Part shown: one piece after another, positions 9,110-20,485 of the stretch
How positions within the stretch are numbered: position 1 is the stretch's first letter
Layout: each line of letters starts with the position of its first letter
NCBI RefSeq assembly: GCF_000499845.2
Contig: NC_023749.2
Location: 16,832,786 to 16,896,785 of the forward strand
Reading direction: 5' to 3'
DNA length: 64,000 nt
Origin: Phaseolus vulgaris
Lineage: Eukaryota > Streptophyta > Magnoliopsida > Fabales > Fabaceae
Translations under genes and position numbers: made by a program
Notes under the pieces: model-generated
What the model was told of the DNA's origin: nothing
The model's database searches: none
The model's input: the letters and a program-made list of their open reading frames with translations, nothing else

Positions 9110-11166
9110 TTATAATAGAAGCGGTACCAGTTCAAATACACAAGAAGGAAAATTACAAGTAAAGATCGTGCAAGACAGTTTTTCTGCCTCAATCCTTATC
9201 AGGCGATTCTCGTCCTGAAGCCTTTTGTTCGAGCTCTTCACAGCCTTCGTTATGATTGAGGGGAGGTCCTTTGCCATCATCTTTAGTTTAGCTGTGAAGG
9301 GCCCCCAGACCTCTTCGATGGAGGGGGGAAGGCTTGCAGCTGTTGTTGGTGGAGGTGCTGAAGGAGCCTGGTGTTGACTTTCACCACCACCCTCTTGAGT
9401 TGGTAGAGCAAGGGGGGCTTCCTGGCGTGGTGGTGAAGTCGGGGACTCTGTTATGAGGATTGGCGAGTTATGGGCACCTTCATCTCCACCTGGTGCGGCC
9501 CCAGCAATAGAGGTGGTTGAAGGAGGACCCTCTCCAGCAGATACGAACGGCGTGGAGGCGCTTGGAGGGTTCTCTATGAAGTTAGGCTCGCTGCCTTCAA
9601 CCACAGGGAGCGCGACCGCCAATGGTGTTGCTTGGACTGACGGTGTTGGAGTTGGGGGAGAGGGCGGTGTTGGTGTTGGGAGAGCGGGTGGTGAAGAGGG
9701 TGCCACCCTTGTTCTTTTGGTGACGAGGCCATCTTCAGTCGCCTCGTCGTCCTCATCCTCTTGCACCACTTGAGGGGTTTTCCTCTTTGGCTTCCTCAAG
9801 ACGAGTTTCTTTTGTTGGGGGGCGGGCAGTGTCTCTGGAGGAGTTGGACCTTGAGGAGGAGATCTGCCCTGAGCAGTGGCGATCTCCACCACCGAGTTGG
9901 GCACGGTTTGGGAACCCGTCGCCAACTTATGAGTTTGGGTGATCGCCCTCAGTTCAGCTAGTTTGCCTTTGCCCAACATGAGGTCTGCACAAGGTAAAAA
10001 TAGACGAGTAAGCACAATGACAAAGGCAAAATATACGAGTATATACACGAATAACGTAAACAAGCGGCACATGAATTAAAAACCAAGACCAAGTACGCAG
10101 CAAACAGGACGCCCAATGATAGATGACAGAAATGCGAAATCAGTCCCAACACAAAACGAAAACCTAAGTGTCGAGGTAAAGGCTAACCAATATGAGCTTC
10201 AAGTTGGCCCTCGAGGAACTCGAAGGAGATTATTGAGGAGGTTGGGAAGGTGATGTTGGCGGCTGCTACATTCTTCCAGAAAAGGCATAGATCTTTGTCT
10301 AGCTCGCCCATGGTGTCGGGACTTCTGGGCCTCCTAAAGCTTTCTTTGGCGTCTTTTTTCCCCTTGTGTACCCAGTACAAGGGGAAGCCGTCGAGTAGGG
10401 AAGGATCTTGGTCGTTGGCGCACACCTTCACGAATTTTCCTTTCCAATCTTTGTAAGATTGCTGGAAGATTGAGAGGATCGACCTCCCAGCAATCCCATT
10501 CAGGCTAATCCAGAGGAGGTCTCCTGGATTCTTAGCTTCGAAGAGGAAGAGGAAAACGTCAACCGAAGCTGGTAGTCCCAAGTGTGCGCACATAATCTGA
10601 AACGCCCTTACGAACGCCCAGCTGTTGGGATGAAGCTGGGCAGGGGCGATATCGAGCTCGGTTAACAGCGCTCTCTCAAAGTGAGTGAAGGGAAGTCTGA
10701 GCTTCACCTTCTTGAAGAATGTCGCGTAGATGAAGCAGAATAGCTCGCCGTTATTCGCTTTATCGTCGGCACAGATCGGCTCACCCGGGAAGCAAGGCAG
10801 CACGGCCATTTTGTTGTCGTGCTCCTTATGGAATGAGAGCTCGGATTGGTCCCCTTTCCTTAGTCGGTGCACGCCCAACTCCGTGTTTATTAAAGAGGTT
10901 TCTTTCAACAAAGCTGAGGTGGCCCAAGGGTAGAGTTCCTTGTAGTCTTTTGGAGGTAGGGAGGCACCTCCGACGACTGGCGGAGTTGCCTGAGCAGGGT
11001 TGGCATGAGAAGTTGCAGGCCTCTCAGCTTGGGAAGAAGGAGCGCCAGATGCTCGTGTTGGGTCACGTGCTGGTAGAGGATTTGCCCCAGGAGCAACCCT
11101 GCGCGCTTGGGGTGGAGGGTTTCACGACGAAGAAGGGGGGTTCGCGGTGGACTTTGTATGAGCCAT
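9110..11166 (-). CDS. T2 antisense spliced gene (extra ORF, Transposase_28-like)
   Basis: Gene on the strand opposite to pol, between pol and the 3' LTR. Coding exon 1: ATG at 11166 to 10188 (979 nt). Intron: 10187-9985, GT...AG, phase 1. Exon 2: 9984-9110. Exon 1 carries a domain resembling Pfam 'putative gypsy type transposon' (Transposase_28), with FERALLTELDIAPAQLHPNS and GIAGRSILSIFQQSYKDWKG. Exon 2 opens with the GKGKLAELRAI motif and becomes Pro/Ser/Thr-rich. A TGA interrupts exon 1 about 15 codons in, where T3 has CGA, so this copy is probably dead. The coiled-coil end present in T3 and T8 is missing. Antisense ORFs at this place are known in Tat elements. The function is unknown. Confidence 0.75.
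9985..10187 (-). other. Phase-1 intron of T2 antisense gene
   Basis: On the minus strand G|GTTAGCC at 10188/10187 and a pyrimidine-rich ...TTTTTACCTTGTGCAG end at 9985 join exon 1 to exon 2 in phase: one base before, two bases after, making GAC. Without splicing, exon 1 stops at a TAG right after the junction. T3, T8 and T9 have an intron at the same place and phase. Confidence 0.78.
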
Positions 11167-11174
11167 CGCAGGAA

Positions 11175-11412
11175 CTGCAAAGGAAAAAAGAAAAGGATGA
11201 ACAAAGGTTACAGAGAACGACTCGATTGAGGACGAAGAAAGGAGAACGAACGAACGGGAGTTCGTTGGGACGAACGTAATGGAAGACGAAGCCCTAAGTT
11301 ACGAGAGGGAAGAAAAGGAGAAAACAACCCACAACGTATGCACCGGACAGATAATGGATGATGCGAATCGGTTAAAATGCAGCAAATATCAACAGAAGAA
11401 GAAAAGAGGTAC
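11175..11412 (-). other. 5'-UTR intron of T2 antisense gene
   Basis: Minus strand AAAAG|GTACCTC at 11413/11412 and TTTTTTCCTTTGCAG|TTCCTGCG ending at 11175, eight bases before the ATG. The same arrangement is seen in T3 (22996-23227) and, with a different acceptor, in T8. The stretch upstream is CT-rich like a plant 5' leader. Confidence 0.65.
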
Positions 11413-11746
11413 CTTTTGATGATCGGATGAGCATTGAAGGGAGTTGGAGATTGAGAGAGTTGAGGAGCGTCGTGGGTTCGCAGAGAAAACTTAGAGCGTT
11501 TGAGAATGCTGAAAGATGATGAAACAGTGGAAATGAAAGGGTTTAAGGGTTTTTCGAACGTTTTCGGAAGCGCAAACGACAGCTGAAGATGACCGTTGAT
11601 GAAGCCACGTGTCGAGCGATTGGAAAAAGGGGTTTGGTGGAGCGTCAGAAAAGCAGAGGGTACGAACGTTTGGAATTCTGTGCCAGCGCCATGTAGATCG
11701 ACGATGATGTGACCTCTTAGTCTTTTCGCTGGACAAGTCTTCGCTT

Positions 11747-11762
11747 AAGACTGGGGGGCTTG
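11747..11762 (+). other. T2 polypurine tract
   Basis: AAGACTGGGGGGCTTG directly before the 3' LTR. It is the plus-strand primer for reverse transcription. The same ACTGGGGGGCTTG precedes the 3' LTRs of T3 and T8. Confidence 0.85.
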
Positions 11763-12708
11763 TGTACCGCCCAGGTAGTCGGAAGTGATGACGTGGCAGC
11801 AAGCGATAATATAGGCGTGTTGAACGGGACACCTGGCTGACAGAAGGGAAGGAAGTCGGGGGGCTCGTGTAGTCGCCAATCGATAAGTTGGCGTGCCCCG
11901 ATCTCTAGCATATCTAAACCGGCGGTCACCAGGTTCGTGTCGTAGTCGCCGGATGCGAACCCAGGTGACAAAGTGATCAGAGATCGCCGAGAGGAGGACA
12001 TCGCCGAAAGATCAGGAAAGCTTGTTCAAGGCTTTCGAGGGGCACGAGTACGAAGAATGAAGTTATTAGAAGATCATTCCCTAGCCAGAGGTTGAGGCTA
12101 GGGAACAGTTTGTCAGGACATGCACGATGAAGCAAGTGAAGCAGATCATGATGGCGGCCGGCGAGACCACAGGGAAGGTGTGTATGATGACACCCGTACT
12201 CGCCACACAGAAGAGATCGCGCTCCAAGGCAGCTATACACCGAGTTACTCCTTGCATGGATAACTTAGTCGAATAAGCCTGAAGAGTAAGAAGTGACGCT
12301 CAAGCAAAGGACGCTCCAGATGGTGACGCGTGTACAACTGGATGCAAGCCACGTGTTCAGATGTGCAACCGTAAGGAGAGAGAAAGTACACAGGTATATA
12401 AGAGATTCTAACGAACTTCTGAGGTACGCACATTTAGAATACTTCTTTACGCTTGTGAGAACTTGAGTACGCTGAGAGAGAACATTGCACGGTTCCTGGA
12501 GTTCTTAGTTTTTCTCTTTGTATTTTGGTGGTTCAGTCACTGACTTGAGCGTCGGAGCGCGATCGGCCGCAGCGGCGCCACTCTGTCTTTGCAGGTTCTT
12601 GAGGTGAATCAAGGTGAAGGACGGAAGCTAGCGTGGTGCAAAGCCGATCCAGAGGAAGATACCTTTGACGAGGCAAGGCTCTTGCGTTCTGGTCAACCGG
12701 CAGGATCA
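11763..12708 (+). repeat. T2 3' LTR (946 bp)
   Basis: Starts TGTACCGCCCAGGTAGTCGG and ends CAACCGGCAGGATCA. The TATA box GTATATAAG is at 12394-12402, and a CACGTG G-box lies about 45 bases upstream. It abuts T3 LTR sequence at 12709. Confidence 0.9.
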
Positions 12709-13037
12709 AAAAGCATAACGGCCTGGAGAGAGAAGAAACCTAGCTATAAAGGTAACCTTAACAGAATTTGCAGAGGTACGTTTTTCATTACGGCTCATTC
12801 TGCTAGGGTTGTGTGCCTTTAGTACGGTCCTACAGAGCATATTTTCTCTTAGTTTTTTGGGGTTCTTGTCACTGACTTGAGCGTCGGAGCGCCACCGACC
12901 GCAGAGGCGCCACTGTGTGTTTTTCAGGTTCTCAGAGACGCTATCTGCTGTGTGGACTTGGAGGGCACGTGGTGACAAGCTGGCGAGGAAGATTGTGACG
13001 AGGCAACGCTCTTGCACTAAGTCAACCGGCAGGATCA
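12709..13037 (+). repeat. T3 5' LTR, 3' part only
   Basis: Matches 24427-24757 of the 3' LTR. T2 has inserted 36 bases upstream of the TATA box (TATAAA, 12745-12750), so the U3 control region with its G-box repeats is no longer next to this promoter. It ends CCGGCAGGATCA. Confidence 0.92.
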
Positions 13038-13039
13038 TC

Positions 13040-13057
13040 TGGCGCCCACCGTGGGGC
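13040..13057 (+). other. T3 primer binding site
   Basis: TGGCGCCCACCGTGGGGC, two bases after the LTR end, in the same position as in T1, T4, T6 and T8. Confidence 0.88.
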
Positions 13058-13191
13058 CGTGTAAAAGGTGATTCCCAACCATAGTTCGTGTTTGTGGTGT
13101 TTTCTGTTCGACTGCTCGCTATCGCAGTCGATTCCTGGAGTTTTCACCGTTTGTATGGAGTTCTTTGAGTTGCTGAGTTTGCTGAGGAAGG

Positions 13192-15250
13192 ATGAGGACA
13201 ACACGCTCCAGTTCATTTGCGCCATCAACAGACGAAGATGCTGTGTCTATGACACAAGTGATGGACATGATGAGGACGCTACAGGAGAACGTGGCCACAT
13301 CGCGTTCTGAACAGGAAAGGATGCATGAGGCGCTGGTGGCCTCGCAAGCAAGGAACGAAGAGCTCAACAGGATCAACGAAGAGCTGCGCAAAGCCCTTCA
13401 GGAGCGGGAGGAGCGTGCGGCTGGGGACAGATCTGCACCCTCATCCCCACCGCGCAGCTTTCCTATGCCATTTTCCCAAGAGATCATGGACTCGGTGGTC
13501 CCGGCTAACACTGTGGCAATGAAAGCGTCTTTCACTGGGGTGGAGGACCCTGAAGCCCATCTCACGGCGTTTCATACTCAGATGATGCTCTCAGGGGGCT
13601 CAGACGCGGTGTACTGTAAGGTGTTCATGAGCACTTTGAGCGGAACGGCGTTGGACTGGTTCGTCAGTATACCTACTGGTCACATCACCACCTTTCAACA
13701 ATTTTCCAAGATGTTTGTTGAGCAGTATATAGTGAACAAGGCGCACCTTTGGTGTCTTACGACCTGTTTGATATAAGGCAGTACCAAGGGGAGTCCCTGA
13801 AGGATTTCCTGAACAGATTCGGAGCTAAGATAGTCTGTTTGCCAGGAAAGGACGAAGAGATGTTTGTGCACGCCTTCAAAAAGGGCGTGTTACCTGGGCC
13901 TTTTAGTGAGTCGCTCATCAGGAGCCACCCGCCACGTTTGCTGAAATCCGGCGACGTGCTGTGGCTCACATCGCCGCCGAGAGCGAGGTCACCGAGAAGA
14001 GGGGAAATGTGGCCCCAACTAAACCGCGCGCCCAAGCAAGGGTACAACCACATAGGGTAATGGAGGCGGCGGCGGGAAAGAGGGATCAAAAGACGCGCCA
14101 TCCTTACGACCCTAAGAAAAGTAAGAGCAAGGGACCAGGGCGCCCCAGGGAGAGTAATCGCCCCTCGAGGTATGAGTTTGTAATGGGTTTGGCTGATTTG
14201 ATCGCCATCCCAAACATTGCTGCCAGGCTCAAAGTGCCTGAGAAAACGACGGAGAAGGTTTTGGGGCCAAAGCCAGACGCATGGTGCAAGTTCCATAAGA
14301 GTTTTGGCCATTCTATCAACTCGTGTTTAGCTCTGGGATACCAGCTCGCCGAGCTGGTCAAATGTGATTTCTTGAAGGATTACTTGCTAGAGAAGCAAGC
14401 GGACCAAGCGTCAGGGTCTCAACCGGCGAGCAGCGGAGGGCAACAGCACGAGGTGCCCGTTCATGGCCAGATCCACACCATAGCTGGCGGATTCTCCGAC
14501 GGGGGGTGCACTGCGTCGCGACGTAAGAGGTATGCGAGGTCGGTAATGTTAGTAGAAATCTTTGAGGATCACTCGCCCGACGTGGACATCACGTTCACCA
14601 AGGGGGATCTCAGGGACGTGGTGCCTCACGACAACGACCCTATTGTGATCTCGCTTGTCACGGCGGAAGGACTTTCCACCGGGTGCTGGTCGACCAAGGA
14701 AGTTCAGCATATGTGATGTTTTGGCCAACTTTTGAGAAGTTACAACTGTCCCCCGATCAACTGAGACCATATGGGGGCTGCTTGTACGGTTTTGACGGAG
14801 ACCAAGTGGAGGTAAGGGGGTATATCGAGTTGAGGACGACCTTCACTGACGGCTTGGCCTCACGAACGGAGAAGATCAGGTATCTTGTTGTAAACGCCCC
14901 GTCAGCGTACAACATGCTGGTGGGAAGGCCAACGCTCAACAAAATAGGAGCTGTGCCTTCGACAAGGCACATGAAGGTCAAGCTGCCGTCTATGGAGGGC
15001 ATGATCATCACCATTTGCTCCGACCAGAAGGAGGCGAAGAAATGTTACGAAAATAGCCTTAAGAACAAGAGGTCTGTGTGCCACGTAACCACAACGCCTC
15101 CCCCTGGCGTGGAGCCGGAGCACGAATCCCGGCGAGTTTCGGATACGGCGTTAGAGGTGGTCGTCGAGGGCGATGTGCCGATGGGGAATGTAGAGGCGAG
15201 GTCAGAGAGCTGGGAGGGAGAAAGAAACTGCCAGAGAAACCGGTATCGCG
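13192..15250 (+). pseudogene. gag-pro: T3 gag and protease, frameshifted
   Basis: Starts at the ATG at 13192. The Gag N-terminus has heptads (about residues 15-75), then FPMPF, GVEDPEAHL and HTQMMLSGGSDAVYCK. Compared with T1, a one-base loss near 13742 shifts the frame, another shift lies near 13935, a third near 14675 and a fourth around 15220-15250. After the second shift come the basic region, the conserved block PNIAARLKVPE, a CxF.K.FGHSINSCLALGYQL stretch in place of a zinc knuckle, and LRDVVPHDNDPIVIS. Protease follows with the active-site word VDQGSS (about 14686-14703). The gene cannot make a continuous product. Gag and protease roles are known from the family; the frames are read here. 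Confidence 0.88.
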
Positions 15251-18200
15251 AGGGCGCTGATCGCCAGCGAGAGGAAACCTCAGCCAGTAGAGGAATGGCT
15301 CGAGAAGGAGATCAGCGGTAAGGTGTTTAAGTTGGGAAGAACCCTGGATAGCAAGACGCAAGACCAAATCGCCAAGGTGATAAGCAGACACTTGGATGCG
15401 TTTGCGTGGGCTGCTTCAGATATGCCGGGAATCGATCCCGATTTCTTGTGCCATCGTTTAGCAATGGACCCCCAAGTCAGGCCCATCCGCCAAAGAAGAA
15501 GAAAGTTCAATGAGGAGAAGAGACAGGCGATCAAAGAAGAGACACAAAAACTCCTTGCAGCAGGCCACATCAGGGAAATCCAATATCCAGAATGGCTCGC
15601 TAATGTTGTCCTGGTCAAGAAGAGCAGTGGAAAATGGTGGATGTGTGTTGACTTTACAGACCTGAACAAGGCCTGCCCGAAGGACTCTTACCCTTTGCCG
15701 AGCATAGACGCCCTGGTAGACAGTGCATCAGGGTGCAAGCTGCTCAGTTTTCTGGATGCCTTCTCGGGGTACAACCAAATCAAAATGCACCCCATGGATG
15801 AAGAGAAGACCGCCTTCATGACGGAAAGGTCATGTTATTGCTACAGGGTAATGCCCTTCGGGTTGAAGAATGCAGGGCCCACATACCAAAGGCTGATGGA
15901 CAAGGTGCTCGCACCCATGCTCGGAAGGAATGTGCAGGCATACGTCGACGACATGGTCGTGACGTCCCTGGAGAAAGACAATCACGTCGCAGACTTGGAA
16001 GAGTTGTTCATCACGATAGCCAGGTACAAGCTAAAACTGAATCTTGAAAAGTGCGTTTTTGGTGTAGAAGCAGGGAAATTTCTGGGGTTTCTCCTGTCAG
16101 AGAGGGGAATTGAGGCTAACCCCGAGAAGTGCGCCGCCATTTTGGCAATGAGGAGCCTCGCCAATGTGAAGGAGGTGCAGCAACTCACGGGAAAGATGGC
16201 CGCCCTGTCCCGATCCGTATCGGCAAGCGGAGAGAAGGACCACCCATACTTCCAATGTTTGAAAAGGAACAACATGTTTGTTTGGACAAAGGAGTGTGAG
16301 GAGGCCTTCGTAAAGCTCAAGGAATATTTGGCGAGCCCTTCAGTTCTGTGCAAGCCTCAAGACATAACACCGCTCATGCTGTACTTTGCCATAACTGAGA
16401 GGGCAATCAGCGCAGTGCTAGTGCAGGATCAGGATCAGATCCAAAGGCCTATATATTTCGTTAGCAAGGTGCTGCAAGGCCCAGAGGTAAGGTACCAGGA
16501 CCTAGAAAAGGCAGCATTGGCGGTTGTATTCTCGGCGAGGAGATTGCGCCATTACTTCCAGAGCTTCACGGTACTGGTGATGACTGATCTGCCAATCCAG
16601 AAGGTTTTGAAGAAGCCCGATGTGGCTGGAAGGATGGTGAAGTGGGCAGTCGAGCTTTCGGAGTTCGACATCAAATATGAACCTCGGGGATCGATCAAAG
16701 GGCAAGTCTTCGCCGATTTCGTGGTCGAGTTGTCCTCCGAGGTGGCACGGAACGCCGAGGGTGACTTTCGCTGGGTACTCTTAGTTGATGGGTCGTCCAA
16801 CCAGCTGGGCAGCGGGGCTGGGGTCATTTTGGAAGGGCCCAACGGAGTGTTGATAGAGCAATCATTGAGGTTTGCTTTCAAAGCAAGCAACAACCAAGCA
16901 GAGTATGAGGCTTTGATCGCCGGAATCCTACTGGCTAAGGAAATGGGGGCGAGAGTGCTGATGGCCAAGAGCGATTCGTTGTTGGTCACCGGACAAGTAA
17001 CTGACGAGTTCCAAGCCAAGGACCCGCAGATGGCAGCCTACTTGGAGTACGTGCAAGAGCTAAGAAGATCTTTCACTTCATTTGAAGTGGTGCACGTGCC
17101 AAGAGAACAGAATGCCCGAGCTGACTTGCTAGCCAAGCTCGCCAGTTCGGGCAAGGGGGGCAGGCAGAGGACTGTCATTCAAGAAACTTTGAAAGCGCCT
17201 CGAGCATTCGTGGCAGACCACCGAGTTCTCCATGTTTGCAGATAAATGGAAAGTCCAGCGAGAAGTCATAGATCCCTAACGCAGGAAACTCTGAGGGTGC
17301 CGAGGGTCAGAGCGCGCCCAGCGGAAGGGGCAAGATCGATGCAGGTTTGCGCTGTCCACGAACCAGACACGTGGATAACGCCATACCAACGTTATTTAGC
17401 GGATGGTGTGCTTCCAGTTGACTCAACTGAGGCCAGAAAAATAAAGAAGAGCTCCAGCAAGTTTACCCTTATTGACGGCGAGCTGTACAGGTTTGGATTT
17501 ACACACCCTCTTCTTGTATGTATACACGGAGAGAAGTGCACGAGGATTATGGCTGAGCTCCATGAGGGAATTTGCGGGAGCCACATTGGAGGTCGATCGC
17601 TGGCGACAAGGACTATCCGTGCAGGCTATTACTGGCCCACGATGAGAGAAGATTGCAAGAGATATGCCCAGCGTTGCAAGCAATGCCAGCAGCACGCCGA
17701 TTGGCACAAGGCACCCCCAGAAGAACTGAAGTCAATTTACAGCCCCTGGCCGTTTCATACTTGGGGAATTGACATTCTGGGACCCTTCCCATTGGCGGTC
17801 AGGCAGATGAAGTACTTGGTAGTGGCGATTGAATACTTCACCAAGTGGATTGAAGCGGAGCTAGTGGCCCAGATCACCGCACACAAGGTTGAGAGCTTTG
17901 TATGGAAAAACATAGTGTGTCGGTTTGGTGTGCGTAAACACCTGGTGTCAGACAATGGGACTTAGTTTGCGAGTCACCTGTTGAGAAAGTTGTGCGAAGA
18001 GGTGGGAATACAACAGGTGTTCGCATCCGTCGAGCACCCACAGACGAATGGCCAAGTGGAGTCTGCCAATCGGGTGTTGCTGAGAGGTTTAAAGAGAAGA
18101 CTAGAGAAAGCTAAGGGGTCGTGGGCTGAAGAGGTACCCCGCATAGTTTGGGCATACCATACCACTGAGCAGTCAGGAACCCACGAGACCCCGTTTAGTT

Positions 18201-18597
18201 TGGTTTATGGATGTGATGCGATGATTCCAGTCGAAATCCAGGAAAGCTCGCCGAGATTTCAGAACTTTGTGGCGGAAGACTCGAACGAAGAAAGAAGAAT
18301 GAATCTGGATTTGCTGGATGAGGTCAAGGAGGAGGCGAGAGTGAAGGCCGAAGCAGTAAAGAGAGGGATTGAGCGAAGGTATAACTCCAAGGTAATGTCA
18401 AGGCAGTTTAGAAGTGGCGATCTGGTGATGAGGAAGGCCCATCAGTAAGAGATGCAGAACAAGTTATCGCCTAAGTGGACGGGACCGTTCAGAATAACCG
18501 AGGTGCTCGGGAACGGCGCCTACCGCTTGGAGACGTTAGAAGGAGGGGCGATTCCTCGCACTTGGAACGCCACACATCTCAAATTGTATTACAGTTA
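15251..18597 (+). pseudogene. pol: T3 Pol: RT, RNase H, second RNase H, integrase
   Basis: Main open part 15323-17245. RT has the fingers motif DFTDLNKACPKDSYPLP and the catalytic YVDD near 15940-15951. A first RNase H region lacks the usual TDAS (it reads LYFAIT) and looks inactive. A second, archaeal-type RNase H follows, with VDGSSNQLGSGAG (near 16783), NNQAEYEAL and SDS. TAA at 17243-17245 ends the frame. The next part (17246-18597) is integrase with a full HHCC finger and DILGPFP, then TAG at 17963-17965 where T2 has CAG, and TAA at 18446-18448 where T2 has TAC. Dual RNase H is a Tat-lineage hallmark. Three stops mean it is non-functional. Confidence 0.9.
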
Positions 18598-20340
18598 AAG
18601 CCTTGTAAGTAAAGACGAACATAAAGAGGTTTGAATAGTTTCTGTTAAAACAACTTCAAGGGGGCACTCTTTTTTCCCTAAGGAGGGTTTTTAATGAGGC
18701 CGCCCAATAAAGAAGAGTTTTTCAAGTTTAAAGCTTCTAAGTTTGCATGCTTATTGTTTTGAAAGTTTTAGAAAAAAGACCTTACCACTTGTACGTGATC
18801 TAGGGCAACAGTAAAGTTGTATTGCATGCCTCAAAGTTAAAAGTTTTGAAGTCCCAGTCGTTTTTCGGCGATCGGTGGCAATAGTCAAAGGTTTTGAAGT
18901 CCCCGTCGTTTTTCGGCGATCGGTGGCAGTAGTTAAAACTTTTAGAGACCTCATCGTCTTTCGGCGATCGGAGGTACCAGTAGTGTAAAAAGCCCTCAGC
19001 GCTCTCGTGCATTTTTTGGCAAAAGAAGAAGTCCTCCTCGTCCTTGAGCGAGTGCAGGCGAGAAAGAGAAGAAGTCCTCCTCGTCTTTGAGCGAGTGAAG
19101 GCAAGAACAGATTGAAAGACCTCTTTGCATAAGCAGATTGAGGCAAGATTAAAAGTCTTCAGTGCATCCAGGGTGGAGGAGATGTACACCCTGGGCAAGT
19201 TGAGGCACTAGAGAAAGTCCTTCTCACCTCAGAGTGAGTTCAGGCAAGATGAAACTGAAAAGTCACGGGTGTTCGTGACCTTAAACGGCGGGAAGGGAAG
19301 GTCGATGGAAAACGCCTTTTCCCTTTTAAGAGAAACATCAATATTGACCCAGTAAGACCAGATAAAGCTTCCACGCTTGCGGGTGGTGTGAAGATAGATA
19401 AAATCCTTCTCGTCTTGAACGAGTTCAGGTACGACGTGAAGGGTGGAAGAAGATAAAAGATAACGGAGGTAGGTTCGAAGAGAACACCTCACTATCTAGA
19501 TCATTGTTCTAAAACTCAGGGAGGTAGAGAAGGATCCGAAAGGCGCCTTTACCCCCAGATGAGGGAACAATGATCAAGTTATGCAAAGAAGAAAGGTAAC
19601 ATCGCCAGAACCCTATGGCGTGAAGGTTGAGACAGTGAAGGGATTGTACGGCGAGTGCCAGATCAGAAGAGTTCCAGGCGATGACAGAAGTAGGGGGCAC
19701 TTCACTTGGCAGATCAGGTGAACTGTATTTTAATACTAGTTTGAGTTAAAACCTGCTGCCTAGTAAGTGATTTTATGTTAAGATTTGTTACCTTAAGTTC
19801 ACAAGTTTTATTGAATGCCATCGCCGAAGAGTTGATAGCTGCTCAAATTTACTTTGAGTTAATAGTTCGCTAAGTTTGTTATAAGGTTAACAATTTGCTC
19901 GAGTTAAAAGCAGTATGTGAAGGGTTAAGTTCAAGTATTGCTGAGTTCATGCAGTTGAGTAAGTTTCGCCAGTTATGTTAGTTAACCCCACAGCAAATGG
20001 AGGCAAAGAGTGATTCGAAAGACGGCTCTCCTCCCAGGTGAGCAAAGATGAAATCAGAAGGTGGTCCCGCAAGGGACGCTTTCAGTTAAAGGGAAGATGA
20101 CGTCGCCAGAAGCCCATGGTTTGAGATTGGAACAAAAAGAGAATCGCACAGCGGAGGCCGCGTCTGCGAAGTTCTGAGCGACGATGTAGAGACGCCTTTG
20201 GTTCTTGGCGGGTCGGGCAAGAGAAGTTCCGGGTGCTAAATGGTTTGCAGAAAGTTAAGTACCGGTTGGTGCAAAGTACGTTAGGTTAAGAAAGAACCAT
20301 CCAGTTAAACCAATTGATTGCGCAGCAGAAAAATTAGAAG

Positions 20341-20410
<70 letters not shown>

Positions 20411-20485
20411 TATATGTGCACACGAGCATCGAACAGTTCGAACAAAATGAAAATTATTACAGAACACGGTAAAGCATAAGAGTTT
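18598..20485 (+). other. T3 post-pol noncoding region
   Basis: Begins with the conserved block (18655-18720, AAGGGGGCACTC and CCCAATAAAG). It continues with degenerate 35-50-bp units containing CGGCGATCGG and CTTGAGCGAGTGCAGGCG, a conserved inverted repeat (CCAGGGT near 19167, ACCCTGG near 19188), and the TA microsatellite. There is no coding signal on either strand. Confidence 0.7.
20343..20407. repeat. (TA)n microsatellite
   Basis: About 32 uninterrupted TA units just downstream of the antisense gene's stop. The ORF that crosses it on the minus strand is incidental. Confidence 0.95.

Larger units (their letters stand above)
6596..12708 (+). mobile_element. T2: Tat-lineage Ty3/gypsy element, 3' half
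   Basis: Plus-strand 3' half of an element interrupted by R1 on its left. It has the integrase from the end of its zinc-binding part, a conserved post-pol block, a repeat-rich noncoding region, the antisense spliced gene, a polypurine tract and the 3' LTR. It is inserted in the 5' LTR of T3, 36 bases upstream of that LTR's TATA box. The flank to its right is AAAAG (12709-12713). Confidence 0.9.

Noticed and set aside
9453..9961. Plus-strand Gly/Ala-rich ORFs opposite the T2 antisense gene
   Set aside because: Mirror images of the Pro/Ser-rich exon on the other strand. The minus strand has the conserved motifs and splice structure.
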